Shown here piece by piece: positions 36,393 through 45,766 of a stretch of DNA of 64,000 nucleotides. How positions within the stretch are numbered: the stretch's first letter is position 1; each line of letters starts with the position of its first letter. The DNA comes from Streptomyces cadmiisoli (lineage in GTDB: Bacteria; Actinomycetota; Actinomycetes; Streptomycetales; Streptomycetaceae). The notes below the pieces were generated by a model. The model did no database searches. It had not been told where the DNA came from and saw only the letters and a list, made by a program, of their open reading frames with translations. The position numbers and the translations under genes were made by a program. The DNA lies in the NCBI RefSeq assembly GCF_003261055.1, contig NZ_CP030073.1, positions 6,882,001 to 6,946,000 of the forward strand. The letters are read 5' to 3'.

Positions 36393-37997
36393 ATGAACCG
36401 CAAGACTTTGGTGCTGCCGGCTGTGGTCGGTCTGCTTGCGCCCGCGCTTGCCGCCTGTGGCGGTTCGGACAGCGGGAGCGACGGCGGCGATTCGATCGTC
36501 GTCGGCACCACTGACCGGTTCATCGCGACCAAGGACGCGCCCGCACCGCTCGACCCGGCCTACGCCTACGACGTCGGCACCTGGAACGTGCTGCGGCAGA
36601 CCGTGCAGACGCTGATGACCCAGCCGCGTGGCGACGGCGAGCCCGTGCCCGAGGCCGCCGAGAGCTGTGGCTTCACCGACACCGGCAACGAGCGCTACGC
36701 CTGCAAGCTCCGCTCGGACCTGAAGTTCTCCAACGGTGACCGCATCACCGCCGACGATGTGAAGTTCTCCATCGAGCGGGCCCTGGCCATCAAGGCCGAC
36801 AGTGGTGTGTTCGCCCTGATGTCCACCGTCGACACCGTCGAGGCCAAGGACGACGACGAGGTGATCTTCCACCTCAAGACCTCCGACGCCACGTTCCCCT
36901 ACAAGCTGTCGACCCCCGTCGCGGGCATCGTGAACCCCGACAACTACGACAAGGGCAAGCTGCGTGACGGCTTCGGTGTGGACGGCTCCGGCCCGTACAC
37001 CCTCGAGCCCGAGGAGAAGAACGGCGAGCTGGTCAAGGCCGTCTTCGTCAAGAACCCCCACTACAAGGGGACGCTGAAGGTCAACAACGAGCGGGTCGAC
37101 CTGGTCTCCTACGCGGACGCGGACGCCATGGGCGGCGCGCTCGACAAGGGTGACATCGACGTCATGACCCGCAGCATGACGCCGGACCAGATCAACAAGC
37201 TCTCCGGCAACTCTGACAGCGATGTCGAGCTCGTCGAGATGCCCGGTCTGGAGATCCGCTACCTCGCCTTCAACACCGACGCCGAGACGGTGAAGGACAA
37301 GGCCGTACGGCAGGCGATGGCCCAGATCGTGAACCGCAACGACCTGGTCTCCAAGGTCTACGGCTCCCAGGCCGAGCCGCTCTACTCGCTCGTCCCGGCC
37401 TCCATCACCGGCCACAACAACGCCTTCTTCAACAAGTACGGCGACCCGAGCATCGCCAAGGCGGAGGCGCTGCTGACCGCCGCGGACGTCACCGCCCCGG
37501 TGAAGCTGACGCTGCACTACACGACCGACCACTACGGCGCGGCCACCAAGAAGGAGTTCGAGCAGCTCCGCAAGCAGCTCAACGACAGCGGGCTGTTCGA
37601 CGTGCAGATCGAGGGCGCGCCCTGGGAGACCTTCGTCCCGGCCGAACGCAACGGTGAGTACGACGTCTTCGGCATGGGCTGGTTCCCCGACTTCCCCGAC
37701 GCAGACAGCTACGTCGCGCCGTTCCTCGACAAGGACAACTTCCTCAAGTCGCCGTACAACAACAGCGAGATCCGCAACACCCTGATCCCGGAATCCCGTC
37801 GTGAGGCCGACCGGCTGGGCGCCGCCGAGAGCCTGAACCGGATCCAGGACATCGTGGCCGAGGACGTGCCCCTGCTTCCCCTGTGGCAGGGCAAGCAGTA
37901 CGTGGCGGCGCGGGACGGCATCACGGGTGTGGCGTACGCGCTCAACTCCTCCGCGACGCTCCAGCTCTGGGAGCTCGGCCACGGAGTGAGCGGCTGA
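36393..37997 (+). CDS. ABC transporter solute-binding lipoprotein (SBP_bac_5, peptide type)
   Basis: The 534-residue precursor has a lipoprotein signal ending in ALAACGG (Cys about 22). A family-5 extracellular solute-binding domain follows, with LRSDLKFSNGDRITADDVKFS and the C-terminal PLLPLWQGKQYVAA. Such proteins capture oligopeptides, nickel or other solutes for ABC importers. No permease or ATPase gene lies nearby. The ATG at 36393 has GGAG ten bases upstream and gives a normal signal peptide. A paralog follows 64 nt downstream. Confidence 0.93.
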   Translation: MNRKTLVLPAVVGLLAPALAACGGSDSGSDGGDSIVVGTTDRFIATKDAPAPLDPAYAYDVGTWNVLRQTVQTLMTQPRGDGEPVPEAAESCGFTDTGNERYACKLRSDLKFSNGDRITADDVKFSIERALAIKADSGVFALMSTVDTVEAKDDDEVIFHLKTSDATFPYKLSTPVAGIVNPDNYDKGKLRDGFGVDGSGPYTLEPEEKNGELVKAVFVKNPHYKGTLKVNNERVDLVSYADADAMGGALDKGDIDVMTRSMTPDQINKLSGNSDSDVELVEMPGLEIRYLAFNTDAETVKDKAVRQAMAQIVNRNDLVSKVYGSQAEPLYSLVPASITGHNNAFFNKYGDPSIAKAEALLTAADVTAPVKLTLHYTTDHYGAATKKEFEQLRKQLNDSGLFDVQIEGAPWETFVPAERNGEYDVFGMGWFPDFPDADSYVAPFLDKDNFLKSPYNNSEIRNTLIPESRREADRLGAAESLNRIQDIVAEDVPLLPLWQGKQYVAARDGITGVAYALNSSATLQLWELGHGVSG

Positions 37998-38004
37998 CGA
38001 ACTC

Positions 38005-38034
38005 CCCCCGGGGCCTTGGAAGGTGCCCCGGGGG
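38005..38034 (+). terminator. hairpin between the two solute-binding protein genes
   Basis: A 10-bp stem (38005-38014 with 38025-38034) with a 10-nt loop lies just after the first gene and 27 bp before the second. It may reduce rather than abolish read-through. Confidence 0.6.
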
Positions 38035-38061
38035 TGCAAGAAAACGAGTTAGGCACAGCAA

Positions 38062-39642
38062 GTGAAGATACGCAACCAGTGGCCGGTTCTGCCCATCGTG
38101 GCGGGACTGGCCTCCGGGCTCGTGACCGGATGTGGTTCCGAGACCGGCAAATCCGCGGACAACGGCTCCGATGTGGTCATGGGCATGTCGGACGAGGTCC
38201 TGGCGACGGACCCGGCGTCCGGCTACGACCCAGGTTCCTGGTTGCTGTTCAACAACGTCTTCCAGTCCCTGCTCAGCTTCCCCAAGGGCGGCACCGAGCC
38301 GGAGCCGGAGGTGGCCAGGGAGTGCGCGTTCACGGACTCCGCCATCAGGGTCTACAAGTGCACCCTGAAGGACGGGCTGAAGTTCAGCAACGGTGATCCG
38401 CTCACCTCGGAGGACGTCAAGTTCTCCTTCGACCGCCTGCTGAAGATCGACGACGCCGACGGTCCGGCGGTCATGTTCTCCACGCTCGAATCCGTCGAGG
38501 CGCCGAACGAGAAGACCGTCGTGTTCAAGATGAAGGTGGCCGACGCCACCTTCCCCAGCAAGATCGCCTCCGGTGCCGGATCCATCGTCAACCACCGGGA
38601 GTACGACGCGAACGCGCTGCGCGAGGACGGCGGGGCCGTCGGCTCCGGCCCGTACAAGCTCGACTCGTTCACCGACGACCAGGCGGTCTTCTCGGTCAAC
38701 GAGAACTACACGGGCAACGCCGAGGTCCAGAACAGCGGCGTCACCCTGAAGTTCTTCCACGGCGACCGGGCCGGCCTGAAGCAGGCGCTGCTCGACAAAG
38801 ACCTCGACATCGCCTACCGAGGCCTGAGCGCGGGCGACATCGCCGACATCGAGGAGGCGGACGCCGACGCGGGCGTCAAGGTCGTCGAGGGCAGCAGCGC
38901 CGAGGTCCAGCACCTGGTCTTCAACGTGGACGACCCGGTCGTCGGACGGCTCGGGGTCCGCAAGGCCATCGCCCACCTGATCGACCGCGACGCCCTGATG
39001 GAGAACGTGCACCAGGGCACCGCGACCCCGCTGTACTCGATCGTCCCGGCCGGTATCGCGGGCCACAACACCGCGTTCTTCGACACCTACGGGGCCCGCC
39101 CCTCCAAGGCGAAGGCCGAAGAGGCGCTGCGCGCCGACGGCATCACCGACAAGGTCGAGCTGACCCTCTGGTCGACCCCCTCCCGCTACGGCCCCGCCAC
39201 CGACCAGGAGTTCGAGGCGATCGCCGCACAGCTCAACGCCAGCGGCCTGTTCTCCGCCGAGGTGAAGTCGGTCCCCTTCGACCAGTACGAGAAGGACATC
39301 GCCGACGGCAAGTACGGCGTGTACGTCAAGGGCTGGGTGCCCGACTACCCGGACGCCGACAACTTCACCGCCCCGTTCTTCGGCAAGGGCAACGTGCTGG
39401 AGAACAACTACTCCAACGACACGATCACCGACGAGCTGATCCCGACGACCGCCGCGGAGAGCGACCGGGCCGGGACGGACGCGGAGTTCGGACAGCTGCA
39501 GGACATCGTCGCCGAGGAACTCCCGCTGCTGCCGGTCTGGCAGGCCAAGCAGTACGCCGTGGTCGGTGAGACCGTCTACGGCCTGGAGTACTGCCTCGAC
39601 GCCTCGACCGTGTTCCGGTTCTGGGAGATCAGCAAGGGCTGA
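38062..39642 (+). CDS. ABC transporter solute-binding lipoprotein, tandem paralog
   Basis: The 526-residue precursor has the lipobox GLVTGCGS and the same SBP_bac_5 architecture as its upstream neighbour (LKDGLKFSNGDPLTSEDVKFSF; LPLLPVWQAKQYA). The two align over their whole length but are clearly diverged. No translocator genes adjoin, so both may feed a transporter encoded elsewhere or act as sensors. It starts with GTG; the upstream Shine-Dalgarno is weak. Confidence 0.92.
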   Translation: MKIRNQWPVLPIVAGLASGLVTGCGSETGKSADNGSDVVMGMSDEVLATDPASGYDPGSWLLFNNVFQSLLSFPKGGTEPEPEVARECAFTDSAIRVYKCTLKDGLKFSNGDPLTSEDVKFSFDRLLKIDDADGPAVMFSTLESVEAPNEKTVVFKMKVADATFPSKIASGAGSIVNHREYDANALREDGGAVGSGPYKLDSFTDDQAVFSVNENYTGNAEVQNSGVTLKFFHGDRAGLKQALLDKDLDIAYRGLSAGDIADIEEADADAGVKVVEGSSAEVQHLVFNVDDPVVGRLGVRKAIAHLIDRDALMENVHQGTATPLYSIVPAGIAGHNTAFFDTYGARPSKAKAEEALRADGITDKVELTLWSTPSRYGPATDQEFEAIAAQLNASGLFSAEVKSVPFDQYEKDIADGKYGVYVKGWVPDYPDADNFTAPFFGKGNVLENNYSNDTITDELIPTTAAESDRAGTDAEFGQLQDIVAEELPLLPVWQAKQYAVVGETVYGLEYCLDASTVFRFWEISKG

Positions 39643-39661
39643 TCCGCGGACCGCCGAACGC

Positions 39662-39698
39662 CCGAGGGCGCCCCTTCCGGTGGAAGGGGCGCCCTCGG
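39662..39698. terminator. bidirectional terminator
   Basis: A perfect 17-bp stem (39662-39678 with 39682-39698, loop ggt) separates the convergent solute-binding protein gene and response regulator gene. Confidence 0.9.
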
Positions 39699-39717
39699 TG
39701 TCGTACGGCCGCGGCCG

Positions 39718-40389
39718 TCACTGCGCGCCGGGGCGCACCAGACCGCTCTCGTACGCGTACACCGCGGCCTGCACCCGGTCCCGCAGGCCCAGCTTGGTGA
39801 GCACATGCCCGACGTGGGTCTTGACGGTGGTCTCGCTGACGAACAGGTCGGCGGCGATCTCCGCGTTCGACAGTCCGCGCGCGACCAGCTTCAGCACCTC
39901 GACCTCGCGCTCGGTCAGGGTGTTCAGCGTGTCGGGCACGGGCTCGTCGCCGGACGGCAGATGCGTGGCGTACTTGTCGAGGAGGCGCCGGGTGATGCTC
40001 GGCGCGAGCATCGCCTCGCCGGCCGCCACCACCCGGATCGCCTGGACCAGTTCGTTGGCGGGCGCGTCCTTCAGGAGGAAGCCGCTGGCCCCCGCCTTCA
40101 GCGCCTCCACCACGTACTCGTCGAGGTCGAAGGTGGTCAGCACCAGCACCTTCGCCGGGCCGTCCCGCTCCGGGCCGGTGATCTGCCGGGTCGCCTCCAC
40201 GCCGTCCATCCGCGGCATGCGGATGTCCATCAGAACCACATCGGGCTGAAGGGCCCGCACCTGGTCGAGTGCCTGAAGGCCGTCTCCGGCCTCACCGACG
40301 ACCGCGATGTCCTGTTCGGCTTCCAGAATCATCCGGAAGCCCGTACGCAGCAGCGGCTGGTCGTCGACCAGTAGGACGCGGATGGCCAC
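39718..40389 (-). CDS. NarL/LuxR family response regulator (orphan)
   Basis: The 223-residue protein has a receiver domain with the acidic pair VDD (8-10), phospho-acceptor D55 in VVLMDIRMP, a Thr in LTTFD and a Lys in LLKDAPA. A LuxR-type HTH follows (about 155-215; LTEREVEVLKLVARGLSNAE). AAGGAG lies 6 bases before the GTG at 40389. No histidine kinase is encoded next to it, so its partner must be elsewhere. It is only 14 bp downstream of the RecB-like gene on the same strand and may be co-transcribed. Confidence 0.95.
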   Translation of the reverse strand: MAIRVLLVDDQPLLRTGFRMILEAEQDIAVVGEAGDGLQALDQVRALQPDVVLMDIRMPRMDGVEATRQITGPERDGPAKVLVLTTFDLDEYVVEALKAGASGFLLKDAPANELVQAIRVVAAGEAMLAPSITRRLLDKYATHLPSGDEPVPDTLNTLTEREVEVLKLVARGLSNAEIAADLFVSETTVKTHVGHVLTKLGLRDRVQAAVYAYESGLVRPGAQ

Positions 40390-40403
40390 GTAAGTCTCCT
40401 TCG

Positions 40404-41399
40404 CTAGTCCGGCCCCATTCTGCCCTGCTCGGCCTGCCCCGCCCCGACCGGCCTCACGGGCAGCGGATACGGCGGGGGAGTGCCGCCGAACTCCGGGCAC
40501 ACGGCCTGGTGGTCGCACCAGCCGCACAGCTTGGTCGGCCGGGGCCGCCAGTCGCCGGTCTCGGTGGCCAGCCGGATCGCCTCCCACAGCGCAAGCAGCT
40601 TGCGCTCGACCCGCTCCAGGTCGGCGAGGACCGGGTCGTACGTCAGGACGTCGCCGCTGCCGAGATAGACCAGCTGGAGCCGGCGCGGGACGACCCCTTT
40701 CAGCCGCCAGACCACCAGGGCGTAGAACTTCATCTGGAACAGCGCGCTCTCGGCGTACTCCGGCCGGGGCGCCTTGCCGGTCTTGTAGTCGACGATCCGC
40801 ACCTCGCCGGTCGGCGCCACGTCCACCCGGTCGATGATGCCGCGCAGCCTCAGCCCCGACGCCAGCTCCGCCTCGACGAACAGCTCGCGCTCGGCCGGCT
40901 CCAGCCTGCTCGGGTCCTCCAGCGTGAACCAGCGCTCGACCAGCTGCTCGGCCTGCGCCAGCCACTGCGTGTGGCGCTCGCCGTCCGGATCGTCCGCGAA
41001 CAGCTCGTCCAGCTCGGGCCTCGTCTCCCGCAGACGCTGCCACTGGCCGGGGATCAGCGACTTGGCGCGGGGCGCGGTGCGCTCCGGGGCGGGGGCGTCG
41101 AAGAGCCGCTCCAGGACCGAGTGCACCAGGGTGCCCCTGGTCGCCGCCTCACTCGGCTTCTCGGGCAGCCGGTCGATCACCCGGAACCGGTACAGCAAAG
41201 GGCACTGCATGAAGTCGCCGGCACGCGAGGGGGACAGCGACGCCGGCGCTTTGGCGACGGTCTCGGCGGCGACAGGGGCGGCCGCCTCGGCCGTCGGCGC
41301 CGGCTCCGCCGCGGGCTCGGCCGGGACCGGCACGACCGTCTCCGCCTCGGCCGTCGCGTCGCTGGGAGCCCGTGCCGGGCCCTCGGTGCTGGTGTCCAT
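40404..41399 (-). CDS. RecB/Cas4-type PD-(D/E)XK nuclease with Fe-S cluster
   Basis: The 331-residue protein has an Ala/Pro/Glu-rich N terminus (1-52) and then a RecB-family nuclease domain. The metal-site residues are in GIIDRVD and IVDYKTGK. Four cysteines (C66 and C292, C295, C301) form the AddB/Cas4-like 4Fe-4S staple. It is a stand-alone exonuclease without a helicase partner here. No Shine-Dalgarno is seen; TATGGT on the minus strand (41413-41408) ends 8 nt before the ATG. It is divergent from the site-2 protease gene. Its role in repair is inference. Confidence 0.9.
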   Translation of the reverse strand: MDTSTEGPARAPSDATAEAETVVPVPAEPAAEPAPTAEAAAPVAAETVAKAPASLSPSRAGDFMQCPLLYRFRVIDRLPEKPSEAATRGTLVHSVLERLFDAPAPERTAPRAKSLIPGQWQRLRETRPELDELFADDPDGERHTQWLAQAEQLVERWFTLEDPSRLEPAERELFVEAELASGLRLRGIIDRVDVAPTGEVRIVDYKTGKAPRPEYAESALFQMKFYALVVWRLKGVVPRRLQLVYLGSGDVLTYDPVLADLERVERKLLALWEAIRLATETGDWRPRPTKLCGWCDHQAVCPEFGGTPPPYPLPVRPVGAGQAEQGRMGPD

Positions 41400-41575
41400 G
41401 CCCACAGACCATACGGCCCACCACTGACAGTGACGTACTCCGCGGCCGCGACCCGGGCAACGACCGGGAAAACAGAGGGGGTGCCGGGGCGGAACGTGTC
41501 CCCACGGCCGCATACCATCGACCCGAGACCCTTCCGTCCGGCAGGTGCGGAAGACGCTTCGAACGAGGGGACATC

Positions 41576-43408
41576 GTGGACGAGAGCGGCGGGAGCGGGC
41601 AGCCGCGGTCGGGCACCGAGGAGCCGGCCGTGCGGCAACCAGACCGTACGGCACCGGCCACCGGCCCCACACGCCCCGAGAACCGGCCGATCCCCACCGA
41701 TCAGGCCGTGTCCCCGTCGCCCTCGACGTCCGCGCCGTTCCCGGCGTCCCCCGCCACCCCGCGACCCGACGCCGGAGCGGCCCGCCCGCAGGCGTCGGAC
41801 CGCCCCGCGGACGGACCGTCCGGCACGACGCCGCCGGGCCCGGCCGACGGCGAACGGTCGAACGGCGCCGTCGCCCGCCACGGCGACGGTGGACGTCCCG
41901 ACGACACCCCCGCAGGCTCCGGGGACCCCGGGACGGGCGGCGGCAAGCCCGAACCCTCGCCCGGTCCCGAGCCGAACAGCGGCACCGACCGGCCGACGCC
42001 CCCCTCGGCGCCCGCCGAGGGCCCGGCGCCCGAACAGCCCCCCGGCGACCAAGAGGGCTCCAAGCCCCCCGCCACCGGCGACCACCACCCCCCGCGCACA
42101 CCCGCCACCGGGGACGCACACACCCCCGCGCATCCCCCCACCCCCGTATCCGGCGACAAGCGGTCCCCCTCCGGTGCCCCCGACCACGGCCACACCCCGG
42201 CCCACCGCACGCTCGCCCACTCCACCGGTGAGAAGGGACCGGCCCCGCAGCGTCCGGAGCCCGGCGGCGGACTGCTGATGGGGCGGCTGTTCGGCGTGCC
42301 CGTGTACGTCGCGCCGAGCTGGTTCCTCGTCGCCGCGCTGATCACCTGGGTGTTCGGCGGGCAGCTCGACCGGGTCCTGCCCGAACTCGGCGCGGCCCGC
42401 TACCTGGTCTCCCTGTTCTTCGCGGTCGCGTTCTACGCGTCGGTCCTGGTGCACGAACTGGCCCACACCGTCGCAGCCCTGCGCTTCAAGCTCCCGGTGC
42501 GCCGCATCCAGCTGCAGTTCTTCGGCGGCGTCTCCGAGATCGAGAAGGAGGCCGAGACACCCGGCCGGGAGTTCGTGCTCGCCTTCGTCGGACCGCTGCT
42601 CTCCCTCGTCCTCGCCGGCGTCTTCTACGTGGCGCTGCAGCCCGTCGAACCGGGTACGGTCCCCGGTGTCCTGCTGGCCGGCCTGATGATCTCCAACCTC
42701 ATCGTCGCCGCCTTCAACCTGCTGCCCGGTCTGCCCCTCGACGGCGGCCGCATGCTCCGCGCCGTCGTCTGGAAGATCACCGGCAAGCCCATGACCGGCA
42801 CGGTCGCCGCCGCCTGGGTGGGCCGCGCGCTGGCCGTCTCCGTGCTGATCGGGCTCCCGCTGCTCACCCAGTCCGGCGCCCTGGGCAGCGACGCCGTGGA
42901 CAACGTCGGCATGGACACCGTGATGGACGCGCTGCTCGCCGCGATCCTCGCCGCCATCATCTGGACCGGCGCCGGCAACAGCCTGCGCGTCGCCCGGCTG
43001 CGCGAGCACTTGCCCGAACTGCGCGCCCGCGCCCTCACCCGGCGCGCGGTGCCCGTCGAGGGCGACACCCCGCTCTCGGAGGCGCTGCGCCGGGCCAACG
43101 CGGCCGGGGCCCGCGCCCTGGTCGTCGTCGACGCCGACGGGAACCCGGTCTCACTGGTGCGCGAGGCCGCCATCGTCGGCGTACCGGAGCACCGGCGCCC
43201 CTGGGTCGCCGTCAGCAGCCTGGCGCAGGAGCTGACGGGCGGCATGCGGGTCTCCGCGGAGCTGGCCGGCGAGGACCTCCTGGAGGCGCTGCGGGCCACC
43301 CCCGCGACCGAGTACCTGGTGGTCGAGGAGACCGGCGAGATCTACGGCGTGCTGTCCGCCGCGGACGTCGAGCGGGCCTTCGTCAAGGCCATGGCCAGGC
43401 CCTCGTAG
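41576..43408 (+). CDS. site-2 protease family protein with CBS domains and long disordered N terminus
   Basis: The 610-residue protein begins with about 230 residues rich in Pro, Gly, Asp and Thr with no predicted order. The membrane metalloprotease core has HELAH at 293-297 and NLLPGLPLDGGR at about 383-394, giving the zinc ligands. Paired CBS domains follow (about 485-605). CBS-containing site-2 proteases cleave within membranes, for example in pro-sigma or anti-sigma processing, and may sense nucleotides. GAGGGG precedes the GTG at 41576. A shorter form from M235 cannot be excluded. Confidence 0.88.
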   Translation: MDESGGSGQPRSGTEEPAVRQPDRTAPATGPTRPENRPIPTDQAVSPSPSTSAPFPASPATPRPDAGAARPQASDRPADGPSGTTPPGPADGERSNGAVARHGDGGRPDDTPAGSGDPGTGGGKPEPSPGPEPNSGTDRPTPPSAPAEGPAPEQPPGDQEGSKPPATGDHHPPRTPATGDAHTPAHPPTPVSGDKRSPSGAPDHGHTPAHRTLAHSTGEKGPAPQRPEPGGGLLMGRLFGVPVYVAPSWFLVAALITWVFGGQLDRVLPELGAARYLVSLFFAVAFYASVLVHELAHTVAALRFKLPVRRIQLQFFGGVSEIEKEAETPGREFVLAFVGPLLSLVLAGVFYVALQPVEPGTVPGVLLAGLMISNLIVAAFNLLPGLPLDGGRMLRAVVWKITGKPMTGTVAAAWVGRALAVSVLIGLPLLTQSGALGSDAVDNVGMDTVMDALLAAILAAIIWTGAGNSLRVARLREHLPELRARALTRRAVPVEGDTPLSEALRRANAAGARALVVVDADGNPVSLVREAAIVGVPEHRRPWVAVSSLAQELTGGMRVSAELAGEDLLEALRATPATEYLVVEETGEIYGVLSAADVERAFVKAMARPS

Positions 43409-43460
43409 CGGGCCGCGGCGGGTGGTCGGCGGCCTCCCCAAAGGCCGGTAGGCTGTTCAC

Positions 43461-44363
43461 ATGTCCGAACCGACCGGTGCCGCCCGCAGGCGCGGGCCCT
43501 TCAAGGTCGGGGACCAGGTACAGCTGACCGACCCCAAGGGCCGCCACTACACGTTCACGCTCGAGGCCGGGAAGAACTTCCACACCCACAAGGGTTCCTT
43601 CCCGCACGACGAGCTGATCGGCGCTCCCGAGGGCAGCGTTGTCCGCACCACCGGGAACGTCGCCTATCTCGCGCTGCGCCCCCTGCTCCCCGACTACGTC
43701 CTGTCCATGCCCCGCGGGGCAGCCGTCGTCTACCCCAAGGACGCGGGGCAGATCCTGTCCTTCGCCGACATCTTCCCCGGCGCGCGCGTCGTGGAGGCCG
43801 GCGTCGGCTCCGGCTCGCTCAGCAGCTTCCTGCTGCGGGCCATCGGCGATCAGGGCATGCTGCACAGCTACGAGCGCCGTGCGGACTTCGCCGAGATCGC
43901 CCAGCAGAACGTGGAGCGCTACTTCGGCGGCCCGCACCCGGCCTGGCAGCTCACCGTGGGCGACCTCCAGGACAACCTGAGCGACACCGACGTCGACCGC
44001 GTCATCCTGGACATGCTCGCCCCGTGGGAGTGCCTGGAGGCCGTCTCCAAGGCGCTCGTGCCCGGCGGCATCCTGTGCTGCTACGTGGCGACCACCACGC
44101 AGCTCGCCCGGACCGTGGAGTCCATCCGTGAGATCGGCTGCTTCAACGAGCCGACCTCCTGGGAGACGATGATCCGCAACTGGCACGTCGAGGGCCTGGC
44201 CGTCCGCCCGGACCACCGGATGATCGGCCACACCGGCTTCCTGCTCACCGCCCGCCGTCTCGCCGACGGCGTCGAGCCGCCCATGCGCCGCCGCCGCCCC
44301 GCGAAGGGCGCCTACGGCGAGGACTACAGCGGCCCCAACGCCGACGGAGGCATCGGCCGCTGA
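43461..44363 (+). CDS. trmI: tRNA (adenine-58-N1)-methyltransferase TrmI
   Basis: The 300-residue enzyme has an N-terminal beta domain and a Rossmann methyltransferase core with SAM motif I VVEAGVGSGSLSSFLL (about 111-126), plus LDMLAPWECLEAVSKAL. It makes m1A58 in the T loop of tRNAs. In actinobacteria this gene usually precedes the proteasome locus. TAGGCT (43449-43454) ends 6 nt before the ATG and no Shine-Dalgarno is present, so the mRNA is probably leaderless. Confidence 0.95.
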   Translation: MSEPTGAARRRGPFKVGDQVQLTDPKGRHYTFTLEAGKNFHTHKGSFPHDELIGAPEGSVVRTTGNVAYLALRPLLPDYVLSMPRGAAVVYPKDAGQILSFADIFPGARVVEAGVGSGSLSSFLLRAIGDQGMLHSYERRADFAEIAQQNVERYFGGPHPAWQLTVGDLQDNLSDTDVDRVILDMLAPWECLEAVSKALVPGGILCCYVATTTQLARTVESIREIGCFNEPTSWETMIRNWHVEGLAVRPDHRMIGHTGFLLTARRLADGVEPPMRRRRPAKGAYGEDYSGPNADGGIGR

Positions 44364-44394
44364 CCCCGGCCCCGTGCCGCGCGCAACGTCACCG

Positions 44395-44440
44395 CCCCGT
44401 GGCCGAGTTCCCGCAGACCGCCGGGAACTCGGCCACGGGG
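44395..44440. terminator. strong hairpin terminator after trmI
   Basis: A perfect 19-bp stem (44395-44413 with 44422-44440) with an 8-nt loop is followed by CTTTCC. It lies 31 bp after the trmI stop. Confidence 0.9.
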
Positions 44441-44576
44441 CTTTCCGGTTGACGGGCCGGACCCGACGGTCCGGCCCGCAGGTCACAAGGACCGCCCCCG
44501 CCGTTCCCCCGGACTGTGACGTGTGGCACCATGCAGGCCACCCCCACCGGCACAGCCCTCACGGGAGACACTCCTA

Positions 44577-45158
44577 GTGCAGCAATCCGCCGTCCCGGAA
44601 CTGGCACACGCCCACACCCGGCCGATCCACTGGCTGGCCACCGCCACGGCCGTCGCCGGTGTCGTGGCCCTGTCCTCGATCCTCCAGCCGCACTCGGCGA
44701 CCGCCGCGCAGACGCCGGCCGAGGAGACCCGGTCCGCCCCCGACCCCGCCGCCGCGCCGCCCGCCGCCGACGGAGTCGACTTCCCCCTCGAATGCGGCCC
44801 CGTCGAGGCCGTGGTGGAACAGAAGGCGTCCGGGGACCTCGACGGCGACGGCCGGCCCGAGACGGTGGCCGTCGTGCACTGCGACGCCGGTATGAGCACC
44901 CCGCCGGACGGTGTGTACGTGCTCACCCAGGGAGCGGGCGGTAAGGGGGCCCGCATCGTGGCCACCCTCGTCGACCCCAAGGACCGGTACACGGTCAGTG
45001 ACTTCGCCGTCCGGGAGGGCGAGGTCCTCGCCACCCTGCTCGGCTACTCCTCCGCCGAGGTGCCGACGTGCTGTCCGGACACCGAGGAGAGCGCGAAGTG
45101 GCAGTGGCACAACGGTGCGTTCGTCCGCTCGTCACCCGCCGACGCCCGGAGCGTCTGA
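44577..45158 (+). CDS. secreted or membrane-anchored hypothetical protein
   Basis: The 193-residue protein has a hydrophobic segment at about 19-36 with a following ATAAQ, which may be a cleavable signal or a membrane anchor. An Ala/Pro-rich linker follows, then a domain containing KASGDLDGDGRPETVAVVHC, similar to calcium-binding FG-GAP-like repeats. Two adjacent cysteines (TCCPDTEES) occur near the end. I do not recognise the family. The GTG at 44577 follows GGGAGA by ten bases. It ends convergent with the ferredoxin gene. Confidence 0.78.
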   Translation: MQQSAVPELAHAHTRPIHWLATATAVAGVVALSSILQPHSATAAQTPAEETRSAPDPAAAPPAADGVDFPLECGPVEAVVEQKASGDLDGDGRPETVAVVHCDAGMSTPPDGVYVLTQGAGGKGARIVATLVDPKDRYTVSDFAVREGEVLATLLGYSSAEVPTCCPDTEESAKWQWHNGAFVRSSPADARSV

Positions 45159-45216
45159 CGGCGGCCACCGGCGCGTGTGAGAAATCAGACAGTCGTAACG
45201 CGACGTACGGATTCAG

Positions 45217-45516
45217 TCACTCTGCGTTCGGTCCGTAGACCTCGACGCTGTCCGAAACGCGACGTACATGAATGCACTCGCCGGGACACTCCCTCGCCGA
45301 GTCGATCACGTCCGTGAGGAGCGGCAGCGGTACGGGTGTTGTGGCCCCCTTGGCCTGCAACAGCTCCTCGTCCCCGCCTTTCACATAGGCCAGGCCGTCG
45401 ATGTCCAGCTCGAAGACCTCGGGCGCGTACTGGGCGCAGATACCGTCGCCGGTACAGAGATCCTGGTCGATCCAGACCTCCAGCGCCTCGCCCTGGACCA
45501 CGGCCTCCTGCTGCAC
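45217..45516 (-). CDS. ferredoxin (3Fe-4S/4Fe-4S type)
   Basis: The 99-residue protein has the cluster ligands in DLCTGDGICAQYAP and RECPGECI, the pattern of actinobacterial single-cluster ferredoxins that often serve cytochromes P450. Two in-frame GTG codons are possible; the one at 45516 has AGGAG eight bases upstream, while the one at 45522 is only two bases from it. It is divergent from arc with a 250-bp gap. From memory, the same pairing is seen in other Streptomyces proteasome loci. No P450 is nearby. Confidence 0.9.
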   Translation of the reverse strand: MQQEAVVQGEALEVWIDQDLCTGDGICAQYAPEVFELDIDGLAYVKGGDEELLQAKGATTPVPLPLLTDVIDSARECPGECIHVRRVSDSVEVYGPNAE

Positions 45517-45766
45517 GGTCACCTCTCCTGCCGACTCTGCACCCAGCCGTACGGGAATCCGGCCAGCTCTGACGGGTGTTGAACGGTTCGACCCTACCTT
45601 CGCTCGCTTTCTCCGCGCGTTCCCTGGGTATTCCCCTGGCGTGAGGGAGAGCGCAAGGGTGAAGATCGGACACACCCCGACCGTCTTTGTGATCTAGGGG
45701 TTTCAATCGACACCCACCCAGGTAGGGTCTGGAAGCGTCCAGCTCCCCTTGGAGGAGGTGAGGACC

